From NCBI GenBank assembly GCA_037074765.1, contig JBAMDO010000104.1:124001-188000 (forward strand): a DNA stretch of 64,000 bases, written 5' to 3'. Source of the DNA: Mansonella perstans (taxonomy: Eukaryota; Nematoda; Chromadorea; Rhabditida; Onchocercidae). The notes beneath the pieces were generated by a model, which saw only the letters and a program-made list of their open reading frames with translations, did not search any database and was not told where the DNA came from. Positions 39,501 through 54,978 of this stretch are shown here, one piece after another. The first letter of the stretch is position 1; every line of letters begins with the position of its first letter. The position numbers and the translations under genes were made by a program.

Positions 39501-41895
39501 ATTTCAGGTACTTCAACATTTGTGCAGAAGAAGCTGCTTTTATAAATGAAAGTCTGCATAGTACAGAATGTTGGTTTAGGATGAACACTGCAGTTGAATT
39601 AAGTAACCCAACGCTTGATAAAGTCCAGGTGAAAGCAATATTTTGAGAAACTTAATTACATCAAGAAATTTCAAGGAGTTTTTTATAATTGCTAGTATTT
39701 TTAGCCAAAAGTTTTATCTTTTATTGATTATCTCTCTTTATAGTGTTATTGTGACAGTGACAGACAGATTCCAGTTCCATGTAAGGAATGTATTTGCCTT
39801 TCATTTTGAATTATGCTATATGTAGAAGTTTGTTAGTGGTGTATAGTTCTAACAACTTTTTTTGAAAAGTATCAATAGAAATGTGATTTGCAGGGATGGT
39901 ACATGGATGAGCGTCAGCGTGCAATAAAAGTTGCATTAACGATGATGTTCGAACAGCACCCTCCACTCATGAGGGCATTGTTAGATACGGGAGATGCGCT
40001 GCTGGTTTACTGCTCAAGGTATTCATCGCTTGAAGCTGAACTTAGTATTGGTATGAGAGAACGAGATTTACGCGCGTGGCTAACACAAATTGATGTCGAT
40101 ACTAGACAGGTATATGAAGTAAAAAAACTATTGGAAATGAACATTTGATTTATAAATTGGCCATGGCTGCATAAGACATAAAGTAGCTTTCAATTTCTGA
40201 AAATCGCTGGCTTCCTAATGATTGAAAATGATGTTATATGCTTGTTTTTGATCGATCTATCTTCTTTAAATTAGAATATTATGGAAATACCAATATTTTA
40301 AATTTCTGGAGTCTGTACTTCTGTTAATACACTTATATTGCAGCTTTTTGATTCAATGGTTCGTCCGTTGGCATTTAGACCTCCATATCTTGGTGGAAAT
40401 CGTTTAGGATTAATCTTGATGGAAATAAGGCGAGAATTCATGCTGCGAGGAGTTTTTCCGCAACAACTTCCCGAATTACAGATTGGTGTTGAAGCGGTTC
40501 GTTTTTGCAACTAATAGAGTTCAAATAATCATACATATGTCTCTAATTTTAATTCATGTGTAATTCTTATAGGTCCTTGGTTCTGAATCACCGGCTGAAA
40601 ATTATGTATCAATATATTCTTTCGATGTATTAGACCCCGATAATTTTACAGCGCTTTGGATAAGTAAGCGTTGCTCTCTGCATGAGTTGCTGATCACTTT
40701 TACTTTTTCCTCGGAGTATTATTTACGCTTTTTCAAATCATAATTTTTATATTTTTTATAATTAAACTAACGTCGGCATCTTGAACTGTCGACCGTTGAA
40801 TTACGAAATTTAATGATTTAGATATTGTTGCCGTAGTAATCTTTTTTTTGTTCTAGAGTTTAGCAGGGTATCTATCATTGACTGTTTACTTATTTGGTAA
40901 AGTAGCTATTACCAGAAAAAAAGTAGTGACTGTTTAAACGAAATTGCTATATATCATTACAGATCCTTTTTTGTTGCTTGCAAAACAGAACAAGGATAGC
41001 GAGCTTTGGACGCAAGCAAATTCAATTAAGCTGGCACCGAAATTGATATCAATTAATGAAACAACACTTTCTGCTATAGTTGATGGTATGCATTTTAGTT
41101 TCTTTCATCGCAGTGGGTGAAGTGAGAAGCCATAAAATGTTGTCATTTCTTGGTAAAACAGTAACGAGACTTAAGGCTACTTTTTATCTGTACTGTTTTC
41201 AAGGAGTTCACATGATATTTTTTGACTTAATCTGTTTTCTAAAACGTTACCTTTTTTAATTTATTTTCTAGAGTTGGACACTATGGAAAAAGTTACGGAA
41301 GAGGAACTGGAAAACTATTGCGTTGAAGATCTGCGTGCTGTTTTTGTACGCTTGGCACTTCGAATGCGAAATCGTTTAGCAGAAACTGAGGCGCAGCAAA
41401 ACGAAATGAATCTTCTAGCAAGAGAAATTACCGCAATGCAAAATATGAGGCGGTAAATGATTTTTAAAAAGAAAGCAACTCTTCCAGGTGTTCAGAGATT
41501 GTTGTCAAATTACCTGCTTGATGTATTAAAATTTCTAAAATTTCAGAGCATTAGAAGAAAGGAAAATACAGTTAGAAGGAGGCTCTACTCAGGAACGGAG
41601 AGAAAAACGAGAACTTCCCGCGCCGCTGGTTCGGACGGAGCTGCCAGTACCTTTAATGCGTGGTTATTCCCCACCCCGGAAATGGGATGAGAAACGCAAA
41701 TTAATGCAACGACGACACTCACCGCCAGAGGAAAAGATCCCACGACGTCGTAGTCCTACTCGATTAAAGTCACCCACTCCACATGTATCCCGAAAATCAT
41801 CGCCTTCTTCAAAATCACCTTCGAAACAGCAGAAAGTGACGAAACCCCCTGTTGATGAAAGCGAATTATCCGACGGGGAAATTTTGAGCGATTAA
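36540..41895 (+). CDS. Triple NADAR-domain protein with RS-like tail
   Basis: Seventeen exons: 36540-36628, 36723-36834, 36916-37042, 37152-37371, 37680-37809, 37891-38020, 38155-38225, 38404-38475, 38548-38757, 38999-39249, 39508-39628, 39894-40109, 40344-40496, 40573-40663, 40963-41085, 41272-41452, 41547-41895; 881 residues. Three modules resemble NADAR (YbiA-like) domains. Module 1 (about 8-185) has RYPSADHYAHAM and GHNQLGYFLMWLR. Module 2 (about 227-400) has FRPLSNYYALTFDMKG, YRSVEHYAYQ and GLLLMELR. Module 3 (about 420-615) has LPSPAHYIAKQ, LLDTGDALLVYCSR and GGNRLGLILMEIR. The Glu before His, canonical in the family, is Glu only in module 2 and is Asp or Ala in the others. A helical charged region follows at about 690-775, then an Arg/Ser/Pro-rich tail (RRRSPTRLKSPTP) ending ELSDGEILSD. 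NADAR enzymes elsewhere cleave ADP-ribose linkages; the tail suggests nuclear, RNA-linked localisation. An acceptor-like ctcgtctcag ends at 36513, a possible trans-splice site. Confidence 0.85.
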
Positions 41896-42633
41896 TTTCA
41901 TCTTTTTATATGATGAGCAAGTCTTAGAATCTTAATAGGAATAAGGTACAACCACAGTTATCCCTGTTGTTCGAAATTGTTATTGCATTGCTGGAATCAA
42001 GATGGATACAAGAACCATTTTACTAACGAAATATTATAGCCTGAATGACGAGTGCCATACCAATATAGTATATCGAAATATTATAGTTTAAATGACAGAT
42101 CAGGAAATATTTAGTTCTTTTAAGTATTGTAAAGAACTCACCAATGTTTTATTGAAATTTTTTGTGAAGTTAAAATTTGCCCATAACCATATATAAGTTT
42201 TAGATCTCTTGTGAACATTCAGTGTTATGTATATATTGTTGTTGTTATTTGATATTCTAATTTTACATTTTATGAAGTTACGAATCAAACAAATTCGCAC
42301 CTTTTAGAAATTTACTGCTATCTCAAATCTTGCTAGTCGCATCAAGATTTATTGTCAGGGAAGTTAGAAGATCCAGAAATGACACAAAGCATTGCAACTA
42401 TGTTTTTTTCCTGTTAAGAATTTCATAACTTGCAGTCTAAATGGCAATTCAGACTTCACTGACAGCAGAGTTTTACTATTCTATTTAAACGTTGGAGCTG
42501 TTAAAAACTATCTCACATATCTCACGTAGAAATGATTCTGATCGAGGAAGGCGCAACATAAAGAATATATGGAAAAGTATGTACATGATACACAATCTAA
42601 TACATTAAGTATGAGTCTGATAAATCAACGAAA
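41896..42633. other. Gap between NADAR gene and ZNF830
   Basis: The two genes converge here, so this is presumably 3' untranslated sequence of both. No gene is seen. Confidence 0.5.
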
Positions 42634-43921
42634 TCAAATGCCTTTATTCCTCCATCCAGTAAGATCAACATCAGAGTCATCATCGCTCATTGGTTCCACT
42701 GTCACCGATTCGATATGTTTTCCATTTTTCACAGCTACTGTGCTGTATAATTTATCTCGTCGTAACTCTAACTGATTTACGCGTTTCCATTGGTCAATCT
42801 GCAAAATATATTTTCCTAGCTTTCAGCATACTTCGCTAGCTATGTACTGAACTATGTGTTGAATTATTCCGAGATGTAGAAGTAACTGCAAAATACCTGC
42901 TCATCAATAAGCTCAATATCATGCTCAATAGCCACCACATGTTCCTCATTTTCTTCGCGGTACTCATCATCTTGCTTTGCTTCATCCAACTCTCGCATGA
43001 AATCTGTATATTCTTGTTCCATATTTGCTTGCTTTTCTATAGTGTCAATAACCTAGAATATATCATAATTTGATAATAGTTCCATAAACAAGCAATAACC
43101 TTACAACATACAATTTAAAGTATTAAAATGCACATATTAGAGGTTAAAAATCAAAAAAATTAAGTATGTATTGAATGAAGCTAATATAAATCCCATAAGT
43201 TCCAGCTATGTTATAACTTCAACAATGTAGTATCAGATTATAGAAAGCAATGCATTCGTTTTACTCCTTATTTTTAATCAAATAAAAGCAGCTATATGTA
43301 ATGTTAGCTTACTCTGCTATTTAATTTTTCGTCTTCGAAGAAACCTTCAGGTACTCCTTTGATAACATTTTTCCTTTGATGATATGTCGTATTGCTGCTA
43401 CTTTCTATCATTTTTGACATAGAATCTTTTTCCCAAGGAGTACTTTCGTTAACATTTTTCAAAGTTGACTCATTAACATCCACTGAAAAAAGTAAACTAT
43501 GATTAGAATAAAATTTATTTTATCATAAAGATAAATTAAGAAAAGAATCATATTAACTTCTCAATTTTTTCAACGGTGCTGCTAAAATAGATGTAGTTGG
43601 TTCGTCGGAATTTCGTTTCGATGAAATTGCATTGTTTGTGGCTGCTTTCTTGAAATTAGCAACATTCTCTCGATGTTTTCGACCATTTGAATGAGCTATC
43701 CATAATTTACTTTTTACCTTAAAATTTTCAACAATTTAATGAATTACCATCTAATTGCTTGAAAAGATTGTTCACATAGAGAATATTTTAAAAATAATAA
43801 TAAAGTAAGAAATAAAACTAACCTGTGTATTACAAATGATACATAGAAGGCAACCATTTTCTAGAGTTTTTGTAATTGCTGAATGAGGTTGAACTTTCAT
43901 TGAATTCGATGCTGCATGCAT
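42634..43921 (-). CDS. ZNF830: ZNF830/CCDC16-like zinc-finger protein
   Basis: Exons in transcript order: 43921-43823, 43717-43558, 43482-43313, 43052-42897, 42798-42634; 249 residues. One C2H2 finger spans the first intron: CLLCIICNTQ then VKSKLWIAHSNGRKHRENV, giving CxxC and HxxxxxH. After it come KKAATNN, an LAAPLKKLR motif and VPEGFFEDEKLN, all characteristic of ZNF830. A coiled-coil-like acidic segment follows (MEQEYTDFMRELDEAKQDD, EHDIELIDEQ). The end reads DDDSDVDLTGWRNKGI. Family members are nuclear and linked to the spliceosome, genome stability and early development; this copy is shorter than the vertebrate protein, which has about 370 residues. An acceptor-like gtgttgcag lies just upstream of the ATG, a candidate trans-splice site. 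It is divergent with TAF7. Confidence 0.92.
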
Positions 43922-44029
43922 TGTTGTACCTGCAACACACTACGTTAAATGGATACAACTTTGATACAACACATTCATCGGCCAACCGTTATTTACAACA
44001 CCGATTACTAACGAATTAAATTGGAGTGG

Positions 44030-44385
44030 TGTGTGTATGTTATGCCGCAATTAAGAAAGATCTGAACAGGTGAACAAAGCTTCGTACATTTCCCACCGAT
44101 GTATCGGGATGTCGTCTAGTGGTGTGTTGCTCTAAGCTGATGTATTGGGATATCGTCTAGTGGTGTGTTGCTCCAAGCCGATGTATTGGGATGTCATCTA
44201 GTGGTGTGTGTGTGTGTTATGCCGCAATTAAGAAAGATCTGAACAGGTGGACAAAGCTTCGTACATTTCCCACCGATGTATCGGGATGTCGTCTAGTGGT
44301 GTGTTGCTCCAAGCCGATGTATCGGGATGTCGTCTAGTGGTGTGTTGCTCCAAGCCAATGTATTGGGATGTCATCTAGTGGTGTG
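44030..44385. repeat. Nested repeat: two 177-bp units each with three 41-bp units
   Basis: The outer unit contains tatgccgcaattaagaaaga at 44041 and again at 44218 (period 177). Inside each are three 41-base units of the type ccgatgtatcgggatgtcgt followed by ctagtggtgtgttgctccaag, at 44096, 44137, 44178 and 44273, 44314, 44355. A short GT run marks the junction. The block fills most of the gap between the divergent ZNF830 and TAF7 genes. Confidence 0.95.
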
Positions 44386-44504
44386 TTACGTACAATCTTT
44401 TGACTGAGTGAAGGATCAACATTTTGATTGTTTCTGTGTTTATTTATAGCATATAATAGCATATTTATAGCATCTGATCATAGCAGTGAACCTATTTCTG
44501 TAAA

Positions 44505-45755
44505 ATGTCAGCGGGATCATCTAGAATATTAGCTAAGAAGGTACCTCAACGTGTTGTCGATGTAGCAGAAGAAGTACAAGACTGGGAGAATCATATTATT
44601 CTTAGATTTCCTAATGATGTGGCTGCAAAAGTCAGTAAGTTTTACTACTACTTTCTTGCCTAGTAATGTTGTTTTCCTTTATGAAAATCAAGCAACGAGT
44701 ATTGAATTGCAGAAAAAATGATTGATGAATCTAGCGATGATGCTCTTGCCATTGCTTTCCAGCCAGATATGCGAAATTCAACTGTACAATTTCAGCAACA
44801 AATCATGTCTGCAAAATTGTTTGATCTACCTTGCATTGTTGAAGTTAGTTACTCCACGTATTATAAGATACAAAGTGGACTATTACGTATATGCTAGAAG
44901 CGTAGCAAAGTTATCTGTAATCAAATTTCAGCAAAACTTCCTTGTGATTTTGTGGAAATAACGTAGAAAAAACACGTTCATGCATGCTTCTGTCAGTGTG
45001 CATGAAATTATTTCCCTTCGTTTGGATTTCCTTTTGTTATTTACAATAAATGTAATGCATAAAGGAAAAAAGCAATCAAAGCAGTGAAGTAAAAAGTTTT
45101 CAAAATTTAGGTGATGAAAACTATTGATAAAAAAAATGTTTATAAAGTTGCGGATTTATGTCAAATTATGATATGTTCGCATGACTTACAACCTATCACA
45201 GAAACGTCACTTCAAAACGAGACATCAAAATCGAAACGTGATAGGATATGGCAATGGCCTCATGGATGTGAGCTTATTTTCTTATAATTTTTTATTTACG
45301 AATATATTAAGCAAGGAAGAACTAAATAGAATATGCTGAAATAGACTGCAGATTCTTCATTTATACTTTCAGTAACTCCACCAATGAAAAGTGTAAGGAA
45401 ACGACGTTTTCGTAAAACAAAAAAGAAAAAATATATGGACGCACCTGAAGTTGAACGTGAGCTGAAACGTCTCTTAAGGGCTGATATTGAAGCCAGTTCT
45501 AGTAGATGGGAGGTAGGTGTAACTATGCATTTTCGCCTGCGTTATAGAGAGAATGGGATTTTGGAATTCATAGATTTCATTTATTTACAAATTTAGATTG
45601 TTACTCCTGAGGAAGATATTAAAAAAGTGGATGCACCTTCAGTTCCTGTGGAAGCACTTGTTCTTGGAGAAATTAGCAATTCGGACGACGAAGCATCGCA
45701 GAAGGAGGTTCCACCTCAAGCTGTTCATGAACTTACTTCTAGAAATAGTTGTTAA
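44505..45755 (+). CDS. TAF7: TFIID subunit TAF7
   Basis: Exons 44505-44634, 44713-44843, 45111-45267, 45373-45512, 45597-45755; 238 residues. TAF7 is a TFIID component in RNA polymerase II initiation and regulates TAF1 acetyltransferase activity. The N-terminal TAFII55 domain is clear: [20 protein letters not shown], then [32 protein letters not shown] and a motif around [20 protein letters not shown] with [18 protein letters not shown] and SSRWEIVTPEED after it. The C-terminal half is much shorter than in vertebrates (about 349 residues), ending soon after an acidic ISNSDDEAS segment, so most of the vertebrate tail is absent. An acceptor-like catagcag ends at 44486, 18 bases before the ATG, a likely trans-splice site. 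Confidence 0.96.
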
Positions 45756-48700
45756 CTCGACTCGACTCGACTTCATCTCTAAACGAACTTTAATTATTGC
45801 TACACATTTTTGCTACATTTTCCTTTGAATGTGATATAACGGGTTTATGAATATATTCTCATTCACTAAAAATATTAAATAGTTCACCATTTTTAATAAT
45901 ACCTTTCATATGATATGACTTTTTGTTCAAAAGTTGTTAATATTGTCGTTAATTGCAAAACAAGCAGGAATTGGAATTTATTTTGATTTTTGTATAGTTA
46001 TTTTTATCTGTGTGTTGTTTATGTTTCCAGTTGAATTGAGCTGTATATGAGAACTTTTCACAAGCTGATTAAATAAAGTTTTGAAATTATTTTGTGGAAG
46101 CAGCTATGCAAAGAATAGCGTTAATCGTTTATTCGTTACATTAATTTGTTTTTGAATGTTATTTAATATGAGATGTATGTCCTCGTTTTGATGCAATAAA
46201 TATTGATGTTTCATTTTTATATTAGTCTATTAATGCATCTAGTTGATAGGATCTGAAATTATCTCAGCAATCGATTTCTCTTAATTTCTAATTTTCAAAT
46301 CCCTAACGCTTCTTACATCTCCATATAATGACAACAGGTTATTTACTTTTTGCTCTACATAAAATATAATAGTCCCTGCCATCATATAATACGTAGATTT
46401 TTTTTACAATTTAAAATGGGAAAGAGAGAGCAAAGCAGTTTATCAAAGAGGATGATAACCTGTTTCATGAAGGGCTAAATATAAGTATGGATTGGTGGAT
46501 GATAAGCTATCACTCGGTCTTTTATTTGTTTGTGATGGAAGAAAGGATTTCTCTAAAAGAAAAATTTTATAAAATTTTTTTCGAAATTATCGAAATTTTC
46601 GATATATCCATTTTCGTTGAACGTTTCTTGCCAAAACTCGTCCTATAAATGTTTCAAGCAGTATTATAACCAACTTGTATTTTTAAATTGGATACAGATC
46701 GTGGTAAAAGTAGTGTGATATGTTGTGACCATCATTTGTTTCTTAGGATATAAAAAACATTATTTACCCTGAATATTGACTTATATTAATAATGTTTTAT
46801 TTTTTTAATGATTACATCTTGCAAACATCATTTCCTTTACTTTACAACAAATACAAAAACAATTTGAATTTGTAAAATATTTTACCAGCAAAACAGAGTA
46901 GCTTATATAAAATTTATTTAGTTTGTTATTTAGGTTGAATATTACTGTAGCAAATGTCTTATATTGGCCTTATATTAAGAGTCGAGTATTTTTGACAGCA
47001 GTTGAATTGCTTGAGAAGTATTATTAGTTTAAAAAAGCAAAAATAGAAATTGTCTAAATTTTAAAATTAAGATGATTATCTGTATGGATCTTTTGTTATA
47101 CCAACTTTTAATGTTACAGTTAGAGCGGTCCATTTTATATTTTCATTGATGATTTATTGTAAAAGTGGAATGAATTTTCGCTCCATTGAATTTTCAGGAG
47201 TTTCATAGCTTGATTATTTCAGATAAAATCTTTTCTATACATCACCTGTTTTTGATTGTGAAGTTTAATGCCTTGCGAAAATACTGTACAACTTAGGATT
47301 GTGAATTTTGAGCTCACACATGAAAATGTTCATACCTTGGAATTTTCTTAAAAGATAAGATAAAAAGATAAGATAGAACCATGTATTTTAATGTTTTATT
47401 CGGGATACCATCAAGAAAATTAGTTACTTGTACCGTTTTTGAGTAATGCTAAAAAGCGGAAAATTTTTTATGTAGACCAGAATGATAAATGCGATAAAGA
47501 AACAGCGAAGTATTACGCTGAGAAAGATAAGCAATTATAATAAATATTTTAGTTGAGGCCTGAGTTTTTGAAAAACTAAATAGTGGTATTTTTTCCTATT
47601 ACAAGCAACTCTTCATTTCTACGGTGTTTTTTGTTGACAATGTGTTTTTGTGTATCTTTAAGATTTATTTTCTATACTTTTAAAGAATCTTCTTTTTTGA
47701 AAATAGATAAGTGAAAAGTTTTTTGAACTGTTATTATTGACTTTTGGCTTAATTTTTTTATTTCGCATTTTAAAATCTTCGGGACAATGAGTTTTTTATA
47801 CTTTGTACAGATCAGTAGTGACAAAAACCTTTGCCATGTATGTGTGTGTGTTTTCAAATTAGGCATATCATTTTATGTTTAAACAATTACTGAAAAACTT
47901 ATGGATCAGCAATAGGGTCGATTTCTGTAAAAATGCAAGATCAAGCAGAGTTTGTTGGTGTTGACAGTGAATTCGTTCAATGCAAAAGTTTTTGAATTTA
48001 AATTATTTTTCTCAGACATGAGAAAAAGAGTAGCTTAAATTTAAAATGATGTAAGTATGAATTTAATGAAAAAAAAAGGTTATTTCAAATAGCAAAAAGA
48101 GACTGAGAAGAAGCCTTTTCTGCTTTTTTAAGTCTCCTTGCATTGCTTTAATTGAAAAAAAAAAAAAAATTCAGAAGTATTTTTTGAGAAGGAAATGGAA
48201 ATTACATAACTAATGATTATTAATGCTTGGAAATTGTATAGAATTAGGCATTCCAATATCATCAACAGTTGACATAATTGTGTTGTTTACTATTTTCGTC
48301 ATCCTTTACTACCTTCAATATTTTTCTTTCCAATTATTTTATATTTATGTTTCTCATTTCCCATAATTATTCTTTATTGTTTCCGATATTGTTCTGTCAT
48401 TAATAATACTTCTGTTTCTATCTATTTTTGTAGACGCACACTTTGTCTCTCTCTGTTATCTCTATTGTTTGGTCAATAATAAAACCGTAATTTTATCAAC
48501 GTTGATTAGAAATAATAGTAGTTGAACAAAGGGATATATTTGTGGTCAAGAAGTTTGTCTTTCCTACATTATTAACATTGATTGCGATTATCGATATCAT
48601 GTTATCAATAAAATATGACAAAGTTGTTGATCGTATAAACCGGTTAAGTTGTGTGTTTAATCTGTTCTGCATTGTTGCAGATTTCCATAGATGCTCAATT

Positions 48701-50656
48701 TTTCATTTGATTTAAAAAATTGCTGATCGAAAAAGATTTTTTGGTATTCCACAATGTATTCTTGAATGCAACGAAATTTTCATAAAAGCTTCAGAAGTGC
48801 AAGGAAATTGTTAGTCATTAAATCACACTTTAAATTTAGTAACTATCATGCTATTATTTATAATTACTGACATAAAGTATTAATATGCCATTGCTATTAA
48901 TTATTGTATTTTAGCTATCGGTATCATTCATTTGATTGAAATTCAGCTAATCCGTATCGGTAGAATCGATCATTCGGAGACTTCGCACATTCTCATAGAA
49001 ATTATTTTATAATAAATAGTGAAAGTATTAAAAAATAATTATTGTTGAATTCGTAATGATGTATCTGCAGGGGTATGTGGTAATAATAATCACATCGAAT
49101 TGATTTGTGCCGCATCATTTCTAACAACCACAGCGACGATAACAACAATACTAATTTGTTGACATTTTTGGGATGTACATGTCACGACAGCTGTGCCAAT
49201 GCCCTGATATTGAAAGTAGACCATTTCATCCCATTTTTGATTGTATTGTTGAAAAATAGCTTTTAATTGGAAATCATTTCTTGAAGGATTGAAAAAGCAC
49301 TAACTATTAGATGAGATTTTGTACCTTTTGTTGGACTCAATCGATTGAATGATTGAAAATTATTGGTTACCACTGCTACTTTTAAATATTATGAACTTTC
49401 AAAAAAGATTCTTAACCATGTCTTAATAATTTAATTTAAAATCTGACAATAAAATATTTGTTCTTTAATATTTAGTAATTAAAAGGAATGGGTTTTTAAA
49501 GTTTCTTGACTCTGTGATGAGATGCGATTGAGGATGAAATTTCATTAAGCCAATTAAGGTCATTTCTCTTGTTTCAATTCTCGTTTTTATCTGATGGTAT
49601 TATTAAACAAATAAAGTATTGCTTTATCTTTTTTATTTATTAAATGCTTTGTTCTTCGCTCAAAACTTTCAATTTCAAGTCTATTTCTAAAATAAATTGA
49701 AATATAAATGAAAATATGGAGGTTTAGTTTATTATTTCTTAAAAACTTAGTTCACGTATTTTTCATTTTCTTAGCTTTTTTGTCTTTTTTCGAGAAAATA
49801 TTTCCTCTCTTTTAATACATTACGAAGAAAATTATATTTTTTAGGAGCTTTCGCTTTTATATTTGTATTATTTTGTAATTACTTGATTTTCCCCTCAATT
49901 CTCGTGAACTTTAGCTCTCGAATACTTTTTCGTTCAAGCTTATCAGCCAGAACTTGTTTGTTTTGAGGAAACGGCATTGATATATTCGAAAAAAAACGAG
50001 ATTAAAATAAAATAAGATCAATTTTTTGCACGTGTTAGAAGATGCAAAAAAGTTTTCCATCTTTTTTCCTCAGATTGGAACTGAATGAGATATTTACAAT
50101 GAATTATCAGATGGACGGTGACCCATGCATGAACTTCCTTTATTAGTAATTCAAATAAAGGAGATCTTACTAACCTATTACTATCCAGAATGGCGGTACA
50201 CTTAACAAGTTCTGGGCTAAGTCTAAATTTATCAGAATTCTTATTACTGTATGAAGCATTTTTTCATGATGTAAGCAGAAAATAGAGTTGTATAATCTGA
50301 ATTTGACATTTATTCGAATACTGATAATTTGTTTTAATGAACAGTAATTGAAATAATTGAGAAAGTAATATTAAAAGATTGGAAGGAATAGAAATGAACA
50401 TAATTAACAAATTTTTATTCAGTTTAATTGTATAATTCTGTATGATGTTACGGTGCTTGAGATTAGGAACTGTTATCAATTAATATGAATATTTATTATT
50501 CATTTAGAATTGAAAGTGATAGATAAAAATAATCAAGATAAAGATGGATTTAATCATTCATCATTTTCAATATTAATTTGATAACATCGATGACATGTAA
50601 ATATTTCTATTTTAGGTTTATTATGGCAACGTAATTTACGACATAAACTATCAGCG
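45756..50656. other. About 4.9 kb without a recognisable gene
   Basis: It starts with the TAF7 3' region. The rest is AT-rich with homopolymer runs (for example near 48151-48165) and short frames of low complexity. No domain, RNA gene or mobile element is recognised. The 3' part must contain the promoter of the sulfotransferase gene. Confidence 0.4.
46072..46077 (+). terminator. Candidate polyadenylation signal for TAF7
   Basis: aataaa lies about 320 bases after the TAF7 stop codon; it is followed by a T-rich stretch. Confidence 0.4.
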
Positions 50657-53386
<2,730 letters not shown>

Positions 53387-54978
53387 AATTTTACCACTGT
53401 ATGGAAACTCATAGCAGACTTATTTTTCCAACAGTAATCTACACACTTCTAATTATTTTTGCTCATTTTTACTGATTCAATGAAACTGTTAAAGAAATTT
53501 TTCACTTTGTTATAGCACTTTTCTTTCTCAGTTAACTATTCTTTCATTTATTTCAATATATTGTATCTGGCTGGAATTTTATTTTTTTTCTTAAATAACA
53601 TCTTGTAAATATTCATTTACAATTAAGTCATAACTAAAATGTTATCACTTATACTGGGACGTTTTCTAATTTAAAGTTGTGTCAGAGCGCATAACTGCAG
53701 AGAGTTATGAATATTTACAAGAAAATGTAAGTGATAAGTTATTCATTTATGGATCGTATTTTTGTTACTAATTAAATATTATTAGCATAATATTTCTTAT
53801 TATTCTATCTATTTCTGCTGTGAGTAGGATTGTTGCCACTTAATACAAGAATCTTATCGAATAATTGTATTCGCTGATTGCCTGCAATATGTGATGTGAC
53901 CATTAGTTTTATGATCTGATGTGACCATCAGTTTCATGATCTGATGTGACCATCAGTTTCATGATCTGATGTGACCATCAGTTTTATGATCTGATGTGAC
54001 CATCAGTTTCATGATCTGATATGACCATCAGTTTTATGATGTGATGAAATGTTGTTCCATAGCACTTCTTGTTGCTATGATATCAAAACAGTATTAATGT
54101 TTGTTATTATTTGAGCAATGCGACACTATTTAAACATTGCTTGCTCTAATTTCTTTGCGTTCTTTGGAATTTGTTAGTTTTATTATGAATGAATGTCTCA
54201 GTGAGCTTGTCGGCATCTTTTTTCAGTTTTATCTTAAACCAATGTATCTTGAGCTCAGAAATTGTACAGGACTATGTCAAAGTTTGTCTCATTTCCCAAT
54301 CTTGTTTGCGTTTAAATTTTTTTAATCGATTAAGAAGTTGTGGAAGATTCCATGAACCTTTTCCTATGCATAGAGCACGGTAATTCAATTCAGGTTTTTT
54401 TACGGGTCGTAAAATATTTGCATTTATTTCAATTAATCCTATGTAATCAACGAAAAGAGCCCACTCTGCATTCAAAATACATTATTTTAAAAAATTGAAT
54501 TTGTCTTCTAAAACATGATTGTGGAGCTATTTTTTTTTTCAGTTTGATACAGTAAGTGCTTATGTATATAATCTTCCTTGTATTTCAGCTTCATTCTGTT
54601 TGTATTATATAATCAACAATCACAGTAAAACCTAAGAACGTTAAATTCTCTAAACTTGTTTTGTGCAAGCACTGTTATGGATCGAGTCGAAGCATATGTA
54701 CTATCCTAGTTATTTTTAGTTTCACTTGAAAAAGTGAAGCACTACCGCCTCGATCTGCAGTTATTATTCTTTGAAAGATCTTGAAGGTGTAGTTGTATAA
54801 AAAAAGACTGTTTAAAAATATTTTCTTCATAAATACAGGTCATTATAATCAAATATCAATTTTTGGTACATAGCCTAACTTATTGAAATAACAAGTAAAA
54901 CTGTATGTTATATACATGTCAGAAATCACATGGAATATTATTGTTCTGGAGTAATAGAGATGTTAAAATGTGCTTGTC
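53387..54978. other. Gap between sulfotransferase and DMC1
   Basis: The two genes converge here. It contains the 25-bp repeat listed separately; frames around 54137-54475 on both strands have no recognisable domain. Confidence 0.4.
53891..54040. repeat. 25-bp tandem repeat, six copies
   Basis: The unit is ctgatgtgaccatcagttt followed by catgat. Copies alternate between cagtttcatgat and cagttttatgat, and one carries gatatgacc. Each unit contains the short palindrome tgatg...catca. Confidence 0.95.
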
